The position numbers and the translations under genes are program-made. A stretch of 54,241 nucleotides of DNA from a virus: positions 1 through 54,241 of IMG/VR virus record IMGVR_UViG_3300037139_000049, one strand, 5' to 3'. Numbering within the stretch: the first letter of the stretch is position 1; the number at the start of each line of letters is the position of its first letter. Below, one piece after another: positions 24,201 to 32,739 of this stretch. Under the pieces are notes generated by a model. The model was given only the letters and a program-made list of their open reading frames with translations, was not told the DNA's origin and did no database searches.

Positions 24201-25033
24201 CCGAAGTGGCACTCAAGTCCTCCGGTGAAAAGGAACTCACGAAGCTCCAGGGCGCGCTCACGTCGGGAAGTCTTGCCACGTTGAACAAGACACTGACGGC
24301 CACGCATGAGCGGGCGCTCGCGGCCATCGAGGGCAAGCTGGTAGGCACGCACAAGGCCGCTCTCGAAAAGCTCGACGCGGAGCTCGGCAAGACGTGGAAA
24401 GAGGCCGAGGCCAAGAAAGCCTCAGACGAACGCACGGAACGCGCGACGGCCGAGGCTGATGCTGCCACCGCCAACCGTGAAGCCTACGAAGCCAAAGAAG
24501 CGGCCGATCAGAAGATCCGCGAAGAATACATCTCGCTTGAGGCGGCGCAGATCACCAAGAACACCACCCTCGCCACCGACCAGTCCGATGCCGTTGTGCA
24601 GGGGATTCAGGACTCGACGAAGGTCGCCCTGGACAAGCAGGCCGAGGTCGGACTCACGGGCACCGCTGAGATCGCCGCGCGCCTGCAAACCGTGCTCGAT
24701 GAAGTCACAGGCGAACAGAACCAGGCAGTAGACGCGGCGAAGCTCGCGGCGGACAACGCCCAGGGTACGGGAGCCATCTCCGAAGCCCAGGCGGCGGCGC
24801 ACTTGGCTGAAGTCGAATCGAACGCCAAGCGTCTCGAGGCTGAAGCGCAGGCGAAGGAGGAAATCGCCAAAGGCACAGTGTCCACGGCCGCAGGAGCGAC
24901 CCCTGGCCCCAGTATCACCCTGAATCTCTACGGCAACGCGAACATGACCTCAACAGAGTGGATGACCGAGGTCGGCTGGACGCTCAAGACCGGTGAACTG
25001 CCAGCCCCGACACCTACGGCGCTGCCTGCCTGA
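21212..25033 (+). CDS. Tape measure protein with tail lysozyme domain
   Basis: 1273 residues, the largest gene after splicing is considered; sets tail length and helps DNA entry. Gly/Ala-rich N-part; hydrophobic segments near residues 150-172 and 528-583; long helical repeats at both ends. Residues about 748-868 are a phage tail lysozyme domain (GIVAAYGAEGG, GAYGKAQWVGSRKTALGQFA, EFTAKEIKERGETGELNKAK) that would open peptidoglycan at infection. The C-third is coiled coil. The start follows the chaperone stop at once. Confidence 0.88.
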   Translation: MTVVGTAEILIVPETAGFAAALEGESAAGFGKVKSDAETAGKDAGANLRTGVKDGTKGLESDMGNVGSVAGGNLRKGVKDETGKLGSDLEKDGKAGGEGLTKGMSGGLGKLANLISNTGLPLGGLSSGLEKSAGAAEHADKSTGSFVGSLGSAAGPLAAVGVGLLAGGGYAVHLAEGMETAEASIAGAAGTSVTAADKIGNALLDTAGKSEFSGTEMAKAYAEVAGQLKATEGHALSAGEATGVMTAASNLAEAKQIGLGEATSTVAKTMQAFQLPTTQAAHVTDVLFNASNATGQSVEGLATQLTKVKSKLGEMAPSVGQLSGLLVDMTDHGVTGRAAMTGLNTGLNTLLKGADGVTTAVKSQNTAYESMTPQLKHLADEYKSGAISATAFKKEAGELAPAQAGLAESFAKGATAVQTAQLKQKELGVTVFDSAGKFVGMGSVIDQLYPKFQKMSQQQQLTTASTLFGAGAARQMMTVIDAGPAAYNKATASVERHGAAESAAKKQSETLHGELKTLEATLVDLGTKIGVVLIPVVTTFAGVLLKIIPTVGAVVDFIKSHWVLVGTILLGPIVPTIAAFTVWKSKLESIFTEIVSWIKNAWHTVETDTSHLVGSIVSFFTSLPGKVISPLKAIPGDIVQLWDKVEGGVSTLMTNIGKFFSELPSHIIGDLKALPGDMLHLGEELGEELVKGVEKFAEKIEHAITNPVEEAVKAIESLNPFGGGGGSSPTTGGATAGVTGTTQATGTSAGMVKALEASGLSANAAQGIVAAYGAEGGTNTAEDPKEGAYGKAQWVGSRKTALGQFAASKHEPISSEKAQLEFTAKEIKERGETGELNKAKSPKEAADLFIKSFEHPASPATVEGRVNASSRPAAAKHTEATTKNTAAVEHNTAAHTKAKGTKAEASLPGGVTTAGEATTSTGAVTKAGVAKEVAQQKQALADWVAKMQAEAKNGSKDQKAAIAQEIADRKAYIARLIADEKAGLTVTQAAQKEKAKAEVALKSSGEKELTKLQGALTSGSLATLNKTLTATHERALAAIEGKLVGTHKAALEKLDAELGKTWKEAEAKKASDERTERATAEADAATANREAYEAKEAADQKIREEYISLEAAQITKNTTLATDQSDAVVQGIQDSTKVALDKQAEVGLTGTAEIAARLQTVLDEVTGEQNQAVDAAKLAADNAQGTGAISEAQAAAHLAEVESNAKRLEAEAQAKEEIAKGTVSTAAGATPGPSITLNLYGNANMTSTEWMTEVGWTLKTGELPAPTPTALPA

Positions 25034-25995
25034 TGCCCTTCCCGAGCCCCAGTGCCTTCACACCGTCCCTCTCGCTGTATCAGATGAGCTACCGCGGCGT
25101 GGAATTCGGCGGGATCGCAAAAGGCACAAACCAGGCGCTCATCAAGCTCACCAAAGGCCGCGAGCCGCCACCCGTCGTTTCTGGTGATGTGCAGCGCGCG
25201 CTCGATCAGGGCGAGTTTGCAGGGCTCGATCTGCTACCCGGCAAAGACGTGGAATTGGAACAGGTCATCATGAGCTCGACGGAAGGTGGGCTGGACCTAC
25301 AGCTCCAGCAACTAGCGAGCGTGCTGAGCCTCGGCCAGGTTGAGGTGCCGCTCTACCTCAAACTGCCCTCGGGCACCTACGCCTGTATGGCGAAGCCCCG
25401 CAAGCACGCGCCCGTAACGGCAGGGGTGGACGTGACAACGATCGTAGGACGCCCTCACGCAGGGCTATGGGCCACGCTGCTGCACTGCACCGACCCGCGC
25501 TGGTACGCCGTGCCGACGAAAACCATGACCGTTGGCCTACCCACCCCCGCCGGTGGGTTGGAATTCCCTGTTGCCTTCAACGCCTCGTTCGGCGGCGGCG
25601 GGACAGGGAGCCTCCTGGAACTCTCCAACCTCGGCAACTTCGAGATGCGCCCGGTGCTGATCATCAAAGGGCCATGCACGAATCCGGTCGTCACGAACCT
25701 CTCGCTTCCGGGCGAACCCTATGTCGGGTTCAACATCACCTTGGCGGAAGGCGACGTGCTGGAAGTCAAGATGGACTTCGAGAGCGTGCTTTACACGCCG
25801 TCCGGGTCACCCGGTGGGTCATCGCGGCGCAGTACGCTCATGCCCGGCTCGACGTGGTGGAACTTGCCGACCGTGAGCGAAGTTGAGGAACATGCCGCAG
25901 AAGGCGCCAACAAGATTCGGTTCACGAGCAGCGACGGCATCGCGGTCGCGGGCACGCTGACCATCAACTACGCAAGCGCCTACTCGGGAATATGA
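25033..25995 (+). CDS. Distal tail (Dit-like) minor tail protein
   Basis: 320 residues, one-base overlap with the tape measure stop. MSYRGVEFGG, GLDLLPGKDVELEQVIMS, CMAKPRKHAPVTAGVDVTT and LWATLLHCTDPRWYAVPTKT follow the Dit plan (N-terminal ring domain, then galectin-like part with LSLPGEPYVGFNITL). It forms the ring linking tail tube and tip. Confidence 0.75.
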   Translation: MPFPSPSAFTPSLSLYQMSYRGVEFGGIAKGTNQALIKLTKGREPPPVVSGDVQRALDQGEFAGLDLLPGKDVELEQVIMSSTEGGLDLQLQQLASVLSLGQVEVPLYLKLPSGTYACMAKPRKHAPVTAGVDVTTIVGRPHAGLWATLLHCTDPRWYAVPTKTMTVGLPTPAGGLEFPVAFNASFGGGGTGSLLELSNLGNFEMRPVLIIKGPCTNPVVTNLSLPGEPYVGFNITLAEGDVLEVKMDFESVLYTPSGSPGGSSRRSTLMPGSTWWNLPTVSEVEEHAAEGANKIRFTSSDGIAVAGTLTINYASAYSGI

Positions 25996-27260
25996 CTCCT
26001 ACCACCCACCAGAATCCCTTCACGTATCTCGCCTATGACGCGATGACGATGGCCGAGCTCGACCCGCTGCCCTACACCGGGCCAGTACCATTTTCACGCC
26101 AGGTCAACGCTGCGGGATCGTGGGGTGGCGCGCTGCCAATCGAGGCTCCCGAACTTGAGGTGTCGAACTTCCTCGGCTCATCGAATACGGGGCGCACGCT
26201 GCTATTCGTGGACTACGCGGGAATCCTCGTGTGGGGCGGGATGCTGTGGACTCGGCGGTATAAGAAATCAGAACGTAAGCTGGTCATCGGGGCCTCGGAG
26301 ATGCACTCCTACTGGGGCCAGCGGTTGCAGGCCAAGGACTATTCGACCTACTGGGAACCGAGCGGCGTGGCTGGCGAAACGAGCCCGCTTGAAATCGTCA
26401 AAAAGCTCGTCGAAGATGCGAAGGAACGCGAACACAAACTGATCGAAGAAGCTACCGGCACGGGCCGCTATATCGCGGGCGGCATCACCGTTCAAACCAA
26501 CTACTCCGAAGCCTACACAGCAGCCCCACCGATCAGTGTCAGCTACCCCTCGACGCAGTTGCAGACGATCGATTCGATCATGCAGACGCTCTCGCAGATG
26601 GGCTACGGGGCGGGCTACGACTACTCCTACGACGCCTCCTACAAACCGGGCACCAAAGAACCTGAAATCACCCTGAACCTGTGGTTCCCGCGCATGGGCC
26701 GGCGGGCAGCGCAGTCGGGCATCGTGATCCTCGACAAGAACTGCATCGACTCGGAATACCCGGAGGACTCAACCCAGCAGGCCGACTCGATCCACGTCAC
26801 GGGCTCAGGCTCGGGTGGCATCCAGCCGGACGAAGCGACCGCAGATAACGTCTTGCAGGCTGGCTACCCGTTGCTCGAGGCAATGGTGTCTCACACGCAG
26901 ATCAACAATCAGTCTGTGCTCGCCGATGTGTCGCTCGGGGAACTGGCGATGAGGGCATGGCCGGTTGTGACGCCCACGGTCGAACTGCCGATCCCGTTGC
27001 CAAACCCGGAAACCGGAGCGCTGAACCCGGACCTGCTGACGTTCGGCAGCTTCAACCTCGGCGACGATCTGATCTACCGTGTGGATCCGGTGGCCGCAGG
27101 CATGAACAGCGACCCGCGCTGGCCTAAAGGGCACGACTTCGAGTGGCGCATAAACTCGTGGACCGCTACCGTGAACGAAAAGGGCGTGCCCGTGCTGCTG
27201 CTTGACTTCGCGCTACCGCCGATCGAGGAAATCCCCGGTCCGATGCCTCCTCTCGAATAG
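25992..27260 (+). CDS. Minor tail protein (Gp37-like / Tal-like)
   Basis: 422 residues, ATGA overlap. AGSWGGALPIEAP, LFVDYAGILVWGGMLWTRRY and EMHSYWGQRLQAKDY match the tail-associated protein family of actinophages (ReqiPepy6 Gp37 type, from memory). It follows Dit, the usual place of the tip baseplate protein. Confidence 0.7.
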   Translation: MTPTTHQNPFTYLAYDAMTMAELDPLPYTGPVPFSRQVNAAGSWGGALPIEAPELEVSNFLGSSNTGRTLLFVDYAGILVWGGMLWTRRYKKSERKLVIGASEMHSYWGQRLQAKDYSTYWEPSGVAGETSPLEIVKKLVEDAKEREHKLIEEATGTGRYIAGGITVQTNYSEAYTAAPPISVSYPSTQLQTIDSIMQTLSQMGYGAGYDYSYDASYKPGTKEPEITLNLWFPRMGRRAAQSGIVILDKNCIDSEYPEDSTQQADSIHVTGSGSGGIQPDEATADNVLQAGYPLLEAMVSHTQINNQSVLADVSLGELAMRAWPVVTPTVELPIPLPNPETGALNPDLLTFGSFNLGDDLIYRVDPVAAGMNSDPRWPKGHDFEWRINSWTATVNEKGVPVLLLDFALPPIEEIPGPMPPLE

Positions 27261-28553
27261 ATGCCTGCCACGATCCAACCCGCCCGCAACGGCTTTCGAC
27301 AGATGGTCCGCGAACCCGCGCAGGCGGCACGGGCGCAGGCCACGCAGCAGCTCCACGTCGTCACTGACCCGACAGAAGCCAGCGGCGATCCGGTGCATGG
27401 GCACGCCACGGTGGTCATCGGGCCGCTGGCGGCGATCACGGGCCTCTCGGGGTTCGGCGTGGCGGTCTACACGAGCGGCAAATGGGTCCAGGTCACGGGC
27501 GGCGGCGGTGGTGGGGGTGGCGAAGAATACAAAGCCGGGGAAGGGCTTACAGAATCCGGCTCCAAACCCGTCGAATTCAAGATCAAAGCCCTAGGCATCG
27601 CCACGGGGATGTACGCCGCTGGCTCGATCACCACGACCAAGCTGGCGGAAGGGACGGTCACGCTCGAAAAGCTGTCCTCGGCGGTGCAGACCAAACTCGG
27701 GGAAATCAAAGCCTACACGGCTAAAGCGGCGGGCGGCCTGGAACTCTCGGGTACGGAATTCCTCGTCAAAGCCGAAGGCATCACGAACGCGATGATCGTG
27801 GCCGCCGCAGGTATCCCCGAATCGAAGCTGTCGCTGCCGGAAATGGTCAAACTGACGGGCACGCAGACGGTCACGGGCACCAAGAAATTCATCACGCCGA
27901 CACCCGCCTCCACCAGCAGCAGGGCAGGGACGAACTCCATAGAAGCGATCAAGGTCGAAACGGGTGCAGGTGGGGTCAGCACCAATGTTGAATCGACGGG
28001 AGGCAACTCTGCGCCTGTCATCGTAAAAGTGGGCGCAGGAGCAGCTTCCACCGGCTCAACGAGGGCACGCGGCGGCAATAGTGGCGAAATATCCCTGCAG
28101 ATAGGTGCCGGTGGGGCAGCGACCTCCTCGGCGGGGGAAAGCTACGGAGGGGTAGGGGGACCGTTCAGTTTCAACGCTGGCGCCGGCGGTGCGGCGCTCG
28201 GCAAAGGCGAAGAAAACGAAGGCGGCGAAGGCGGCGCTTTCGTGTTCGGTGCGGGTAAAGGCGGGGAAGCCAAAAACGGAACGGAAGCCAACGTAGGAGG
28301 GAAAGGCGGCAACCTGACATTCAGCGCTGGTGGTGGTGGTGCAGCCGCGGGGACGGGCGCAAAAGTAGGAGCTTCGGGCGTCATCAAATTCAACTTCGGC
28401 TACGCATACTTTGAAAAAAGCATTGGGGTGTGGAACGTGACTGCGCCAACGTCGCAGCACGCAGCGATAACTAACCCCACGACGCTGCTCGAAGTCGCCG
28501 CGGCCTTCAAAGAACTCAACGAAGTCGTCAAAGCCTACGGGCTCACGAAATAG
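27261..28553 (+). CDS. Glycine-rich tail fibre protein
   Basis: 430 residues. Residues 75-90 hold a poly-Gly run, then trimerisation-like repeats (GSITTTKLAEGTVTLEKLSS). Residues about 235-370 consist of Gly/Ala/Ser-rich repeats around GAGGA, and the C-terminus (LLEVAAAFKELNEVVKAYGL) is a helix typical of fibre tips. Likely receptor-contacting fibre. Confidence 0.65.
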   Translation: MPATIQPARNGFRQMVREPAQAARAQATQQLHVVTDPTEASGDPVHGHATVVIGPLAAITGLSGFGVAVYTSGKWVQVTGGGGGGGGEEYKAGEGLTESGSKPVEFKIKALGIATGMYAAGSITTTKLAEGTVTLEKLSSAVQTKLGEIKAYTAKAAGGLELSGTEFLVKAEGITNAMIVAAAGIPESKLSLPEMVKLTGTQTVTGTKKFITPTPASTSSRAGTNSIEAIKVETGAGGVSTNVESTGGNSAPVIVKVGAGAASTGSTRARGGNSGEISLQIGAGGAATSSAGESYGGVGGPFSFNAGAGGAALGKGEENEGGEGGAFVFGAGKGGEAKNGTEANVGGKGGNLTFSAGGGGAAAGTGAKVGASGVIKFNFGYAYFEKSIGVWNVTAPTSQHAAITNPTTLLEVAAAFKELNEVVKAYGLTK

Positions 28554-28561
28554 GAAGACTC

Positions 28562-28783
28562 ATGGCTCAAGCGGAACTAGCCGTCGCCTACAACATCAAG
28601 AAAGCGGCAGTCGACCCCTACGTCAAAGCGTTCTGTGCGCTCACGGGGCAGCCCGAACCGCCCAAGGGCGAAGTCACGGTGCCCGAGTTCCATTCACTGC
28701 TCCGCGCGGTGATGAACAAGGTGGAAGGCGACTATCAGCGCGCGAACTTCGTCCCGGTCCCTGCGGAAGGGGCGAACGAATGA
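28562..28783 (+). CDS. Small helical protein of the tail region
   Basis: 73 residues, RBS aggaag upstream. Helical (ELAVAYNIKKAAVDPYVKAF, SLLRAVMNKVEGDY). No family recognised; ATGA overlap downstream. Confidence 0.5.
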   Translation: MAQAELAVAYNIKKAAVDPYVKAFCALTGQPEPPKGEVTVPEFHSLLRAVMNKVEGDYQRANFVPVPAEGANE

Positions 28784-29052
28784 CCGCCCGCAAACGCACG
28801 CCCCGCAAGACGCCGCCGGGGACCAAGCCGTTGCCGAGGAAGATCAGCCCCGCCGATCTGACCGCACGCAAGGAGCTGCAGGAGCGAGACGCGATGCTCG
28901 GACAAGCCCGCGCGGATATCGAGACAGAGATCGTCAAGCTCGCCGGCCGTTGGGAACAACTGCGCGAGATGCACGGAGAGAAGTATCGGATGAGCCCCGC
29001 CGACACGATCGGCGATGATGGCGGTATCGTGAGGGCCGATGCCGACCGTTGA
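28780..29052 (+). CDS. Basic coiled-coil protein
   Basis: 90 residues. Arg/Lys/Pro-rich N-terminus, then helix RKELQERDAMLGQARADIET. Overlaps both neighbours (4 and 14 bases). Function unknown. Confidence 0.5.
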   Translation: MTARKRTPRKTPPGTKPLPRKISPADLTARKELQERDAMLGQARADIETEIVKLAGRWEQLREMHGEKYRMSPADTIGDDGGIVRADADR

Positions 29053-29497
29053 GAAGCTCCTACCCGCGGTAACGGTCCTCTCGGGGCCAGCAGAGAGCCG
29101 TGAGCAGGTCGCTGAGGCCCTGCAAGGCGTTGGGCTGAAGGTGATGCAGGATGTCCTCGACGGAAGGGGCCAGCACTGTGTCCCCGTCGAGCACGGCCTG
29201 CCGTCCTATCCGAACCCCGCGGCAGCCAAGAAGGCCAAGCGTCCCTACTCGGGCCACACGCCCGGCACCCTGCTCGACGACGAGGGGTACGAAGAGGACC
29301 CGCGCATCGCGTGGCTGACCGTCGAGGGGGAACGGATGGATGAGGCCGTTCGAGTTGCTGAACCCCTCGGCTGGCAATACAGGATGCACTCCGCCGAGAG
29401 CCGGATGGTGGTTGAGGAGCTGAGCGTCGAGGAGCATCTGGCCGCGATCGACGCCCACCGAGCCGAGGTCGACGCGCTGCTGAGGGACCGGGCATGA
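29039..29497 (+). CDS. Hypothetical protein before the HNH insertion
   Basis: 152 residues; alpha/beta pattern with AWLTVEGERMDEAVRVAEPL and a helical end SVEEHLAAIDAHRAEVDALL. Its TGA overlaps an ATG at 29494 (ATGA) that begins MTVAA, the apparent original start of the tail gene now split off by the HNH insertion. No family recognised. Confidence 0.5.
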   Translation: MPTVEKLLPAVTVLSGPAESREQVAEALQGVGLKVMQDVLDGRGQHCVPVEHGLPSYPNPAAAKKAKRPYSGHTPGTLLDDEGYEEDPRIAWLTVEGERMDEAVRVAEPLGWQYRMHSAESRMVVEELSVEEHLAAIDAHRAEVDALLRDRA

Positions 29498-29508
29498 CGG
29501 TCGCGGCG

Positions 29509-30090
29509 CTAGTCAAGCCATGCCCAGTTTCTGCGGTGGATGATGTCGTAAATGGACCCCTGCGTGACGCCGTAGAGCCGCGCGAGCGCCCGCTGGGAGA
29601 CGCCGCCTGCGCCGTAGGTGGTGCGAATCGCACGCACCTCCCCCTCGGTGAGCTTCGATCCCTTGACCGTGCGGCCGCGGGGAACGGGAGCGCGGCGCCC
29701 CTTGGCGGCCATGTCGTCCATGTTGTCCTGGTGCGTTCCGAGAAACCAATGCTCCGGTGTCTGGCAGGCGGGAACGTCGCAGGTATGCAGAACGAAGTAA
29801 CCATCGGGAATCGGCCCAACCAAGTGGGCGTAGCCGTAGCGGGAAGCGGTCCAAGTGGTTTGACGCCCAGCTCGACCAGTATTGAACTTGCCGTAGCCTT
29901 TGCGACCCCTTCCCGCCATCCACAGACGACATCCGTTCTCGTCGGGCGGTGCGCACTTCGACAGGTAGCGCTCAAGGTCCGTCAAGCGCATCGAGTCCGT
30001 CGTGCCGTGGACCCGCCAGCGGCGAAGATGCATCGGACACCAGCCGCGTGCCCATGCGGTTTTGGTGCAGCCCTCGACCGTACATTCCAT
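29509..30090 (-). CDS. HNH homing endonuclease (reverse-strand insertion)
   Basis: 193 residues. N-terminal zinc-knuckle (MECTVEGCTKTAWARGWCPM), then an HNH core in GYAHLVGPIPDGYFVLHTCD, VPACQTPEHWFLGTHQDNM, and a helix-turn-helix at the end (RALARLYGVTQGSIYDII). This is the common phage free-standing HNH. It lies antisense in a forward tail operon, beginning 15 bases after a displaced start codon. TATAAT lies six bases before its ATG (leaderless). Upstream frame extension to 30168 lacks support. Confidence 0.85.
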   Translation of the reverse strand: MECTVEGCTKTAWARGWCPMHLRRWRVHGTTDSMRLTDLERYLSKCAPPDENGCRLWMAGRGRKGYGKFNTGRAGRQTTWTASRYGYAHLVGPIPDGYFVLHTCDVPACQTPEHWFLGTHQDNMDDMAAKGRRAPVPRGRTVKGSKLTEGEVRAIRTTYGAGGVSQRALARLYGVTQGSIYDIIHRRNWAWLD

Positions 30091-30096
30091 CCTTCG

Positions 30097-30102
30097 ATTA
30101 TA
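30097..30102 (-). promoter_or_regulatory. Leaderless -10 box (TATAAT) for HNH gene
   Basis: Reverse strand TATAAT, six bases, then ATG (30090). A perfect consensus -10 hexamer at leaderless spacing; the inserted gene brings its own promoter. Confidence 0.6.
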
Positions 30103-30117
30103 GCGAATAGGGGCTGA

Positions 30118-31023
30118 GCAGCTATCACCGTCGCGGCCATCCCAGCGTACATTCAGTCCGGCTCCCACAGCAGCCAGCTATTCAGACAGGCGATCTCCTC
30201 GCTGTTGAACTCGGCCGGCGGGACGGTAGGCGCCGGTGGCCTTCTCGTCAGCGAACACGTCGCAGCGAACATGAGCGTGAACGTGCTTGGCGGTGCGCCG
30301 GAAAAAGGCGGCATCTGGGTCCCCGGTACGAGCTCCGCTGGTATCCAGGGCGAGTATTACGGCTGGAACGAAAGCACGACCAACGTCGGTATCAGCGCAT
30401 CCTCGGCGTCCAACAACCGCACCGATCAGATCGTTGCGCAGGTCAAGGATGCGTTCTACGCCGGGGCCGAATCCCTGTTCACGCTCTCCTATGTCGCGGG
30501 CACAGCCGAAGCGGGCGTCACGAAAGAAAACCACAAAGGTGCGGGGGCGCTTCCGGCTAGCTCGTTGCTCTTGGCCTACGTGTTTGTGGAAGCCAGCGTG
30601 GCGTCGATCACGAATGCGGCGATCACGAACGTTGTAGCTCAGGCGACCCCTGGCGTAACTGGCGCTAGTTACCGAGAAGGCACTGCACGGCCAGCAGCTG
30701 CGGTCAAAGGGCGCGTCTACTACGCCACCGACACAAAGACCTTCTCAGTCGACTCGGGGTCCGCGTGGCTCCCGATCTCACGGGTGGCGACATACGGGGC
30801 CACGGCCGAAGGTATCTCTGGGACTGGGCTCCTGATCACCGAAAGCCGCACGCATGTCTGGGTTGGATGCTCAGCCGTGCTCACCGAAATCAACGTGGGC
30901 GGTGTCCAGCTGAACATTGAAGGCAGCCCCCACAACGCCTCGTTTATCGTCGACGTGGGGCAGGAATTCGCCGTGAAAACGACCGGCGGCGTGAACTACA
31001 AGTACAACCTCAAGCTCTTCTAG
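30118..31023 (+). CDS. Tail/fibre protein with start disrupted by HNH insertion
   Basis: The frame is open from 30118 to TAG 31021-31023 and encodes virion-like sequence from its first codons: ITVAAIPAYIQSG, HSSQLFRQAISSLLNSAGG, GAGGLLVSEHVAANMSVNV and later YATDTKTFSVDSGSAWLP. There is no ATG or GTG before VAAIPAY; the first standard candidates are TTG 30205 and ATG 30271. MTVAA at 29494 upstream of the HNH gene repeats ITVAA here (gtcgcggc in both), showing where the original start was. Expression level uncertain. Confidence 0.6.
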   Translation, partial: AAITVAAIPAYIQSGSHSSQLFRQAISSLLNSAGGTVGAGGLLVSEHVAANMSVNVLGGAPEKGGIWVPGTSSAGIQGEYYGWNESTTNVGISASSASNNRTDQIVAQVKDAFYAGAESLFTLSYVAGTAEAGVTKENHKGAGALPASSLLLAYVFVEASVASITNAAITNVVAQATPGVTGASYREGTARPAAAVKGRVYYATDTKTFSVDSGSAWLPISRVATYGATAEGISGTGLLITESRTHVWVGCSAVLTEINVGGVQLNIEGSPHNASFIVDVGQEFAVKTTGGVNYKYNLKLF

Positions 31024-32300
31024 CGCACTTCCACGCTCGCGCTCGGCCCCGCCTCGTCTCCGTAATGCGAATCCGCCGAGGCATACCCAACGTTCACAGG
31101 GTAGTCACCCGCCTTGGGGTACACAAGCGAGCACTGAGCAACAGCCTGCCCCGAGCCGTTGAATACTTCGCTGCAGTCCGCTGAGCCGTCGAGATCGTTC
31201 GTCGTTTCAGCATCCGGGGCGGTGAAGGCCATGAAGCCGAGTGGGGTTTCGTCACCGGGGAAGTTGCCGGTGGCGGCGGCTTTGAGGATGAGCCGTTCGC
31301 CCACGTTGAGGATGATGGGGTCCGGCGGGGCGCCCTTGCCGAACGTCCCGGCCCTGCCGCTGGTCCCAATCTCCCAGCCCGCCCACGAGAGGGTGGCCGC
31401 GTAGGCCGTGACCTTCGGGATGATCGGCAGGCTCTCGGGCGCCCATTCTTCTGTGAGCTGGCGTTCGCCGTTCGGAGCGACCAGTTGGGTGATCGTCGCG
31501 CCCGTGCCGCCGGGGTAGTTGACCGTGAGGCTCGAGGGCGTTCCGAGCATCGAACAGGAGGCTTCATAGTCAGACACCTGTGCTTGGCAACTCTGGCCTT
31601 CCTGATCTTCAATCCCGACCGAGGCCGCTCCTTGCCAATTCGGCGAGGTCAAGGTGATCTGAGCGGTCCCGTTTTCAACGGTGGCCTTGGCGCTCGGTGC
31701 GGGCCATGCTTTCGTGATCGTCGCAGCCGGTGGCTCGATCCGGTCGACCTCGCCCTCGGTGGCGCTCAGGCCACCTGAGACGTATGCGGTGATGACCGAG
31801 TGGTTGCCGTAGGAGGAATAGAGCACGGGGCACTGGCCGCCGTTGGCTGGCCCTCCGACGTTGATCGCGCACTCAAGGCTGCCGTCGGAGTAGAGGAACA
31901 GGATTCCGCTCGGGAGGTTCTGTTCGGCCACGTCCCCGATGCTCGCGCTGGCAGAGAAGCTGTAGGTCACGCTAAGCGCGTCTGAGGGGTCCTGCTTGAA
32001 GGTTGGGTCCAGGTGGGCGTGGAGGGCCACAGGGGGCACGGGAGCGGGCGCAGGGGCCGCAATGGCCGGTTCGGGCACAATGACGATTTCCTCGATGGCC
32101 GGGGCCTTGGCCTTCGGTGCGATGTAGACGCAGAGCGTTCGCTTGACGCGGTGGCCGTGGACCTTGACGTGCTCGACGCGCTTCCAGTAGTGGACGCGGC
32201 AGTGTTCGTGCTTTGGGTGGTGCAGGACGTAGGACTTGCCTTCTGCCAGCGCGGGGAACGCGAGGGCGGCGAGGAGGAGGGCTGGGAGCAGGCGTCTCAT
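31020..32300 (-). CDS. Secreted Ig-like repeat protein (host-type)
   Basis: 426 residues. Signal peptide MRRLLPALLLAALAFPALAEG, then a basic motif CRVHYWKRVEHVKVHG...TLCVY of a kind I recall from Solirubrobacterales secreted proteins. A Pro/Ala linker leads to several beta-sandwich repeats with paired Cys (LFLYSDGSLECAINVGG, QCPVLYSSYGNHSVITAYVS, VAQCSLVYPKAGDYPVNVGY). The start at 32300 follows ggaaagag. Convergent with the tail gene, stops overlapping. Likely a moron acting at the cell surface; inference. Confidence 0.6.
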   Translation of the reverse strand: MRRLLPALLLAALAFPALAEGKSYVLHHPKHEHCRVHYWKRVEHVKVHGHRVKRTLCVYIAPKAKAPAIEEIVIVPEPAIAAPAPAPVPPVALHAHLDPTFKQDPSDALSVTYSFSASASIGDVAEQNLPSGILFLYSDGSLECAINVGGPANGGQCPVLYSSYGNHSVITAYVSGGLSATEGEVDRIEPPAATITKAWPAPSAKATVENGTAQITLTSPNWQGAASVGIEDQEGQSCQAQVSDYEASCSMLGTPSSLTVNYPGGTGATITQLVAPNGERQLTEEWAPESLPIIPKVTAYAATLSWAGWEIGTSGRAGTFGKGAPPDPIILNVGERLILKAAATGNFPGDETPLGFMAFTAPDAETTNDLDGSADCSEVFNGSGQAVAQCSLVYPKAGDYPVNVGYASADSHYGDEAGPSASVEVR

Positions 32301-32515
32301 GGCTCTTTCCAATCGCGCGCCGCACGGACCATCGCTTCCATCGGTACGGCTAGGCGCTCACCGAGATTGCGTCCGAGCTCGTCAACGGCTTGTCTGAGCT
32401 TCTCGGCTTCCTCGAAGTACGTTGGCTGCGAGGGTCCGCGTAGAAACAGCACACCGATGATCCATCCGCCGATCAGGCCAAGCACGATGGCCGACACGAT
32501 CGCCAGCGCGATCAT
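32297..32515 (-). CDS. Small membrane protein with coiled coil
   Basis: 72 residues. N-terminal TM segment (MIALAIVSAIVLGLIGGWII) then a helical cytoplasmic or external part (EEAEKLRQAVDELGRNLGER). Start 32515 overlaps the upstream stop (ATGA); stop overlaps the secreted protein start. Reverse-strand cluster member. Confidence 0.6.
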   Translation of the reverse strand: MIALAIVSAIVLGLIGGWIIGVLFLRGPSQPTYFEEAEKLRQAVDELGRNLGERLAVPMEAMVRAARDWKEP

Positions 32516-32739
32516 CGTGACCTCGCCAGCGCGTCGGACTCCTGAGCCTCGCGTAAGCCGGCCACGATGGCGTCCTGCACGAGCCGATGATACGGCCCGT
32601 CGAGGTCGTAGGAGAGGCCCCGATACCACAGGATCGCCTTCTCGAAATCTCCTCCGCTAACGGCTACGGCCAAGGCCGTCTGGCATGCCGCCTGGCGCAT
32701 CGCATTACAGGCTGTGGAGAGGACGTCGTCTTCGTTCAT
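32512..32739 (-). CDS. Small helical protein
   Basis: 75 residues, helical (NAMRQAACQTALAVAVSGGD, HRLVQDAIVAGLREAQ). ATGA overlaps on both sides within the reverse-strand operon. No family recognised. Confidence 0.5.
   Translation of the reverse strand: MNEDDVLSTACNAMRQAACQTALAVAVSGGDFEKAILWYRGLSYDLDGPYHRLVQDAIVAGLREAQESDALARSR

Noticed and set aside
29494-30117. 207-residue forward frame antisense to the HNH gene
   Set aside because: Its only support is the displaced MTVAA start; the rest is the shadow of the well-recognised HNH protein.
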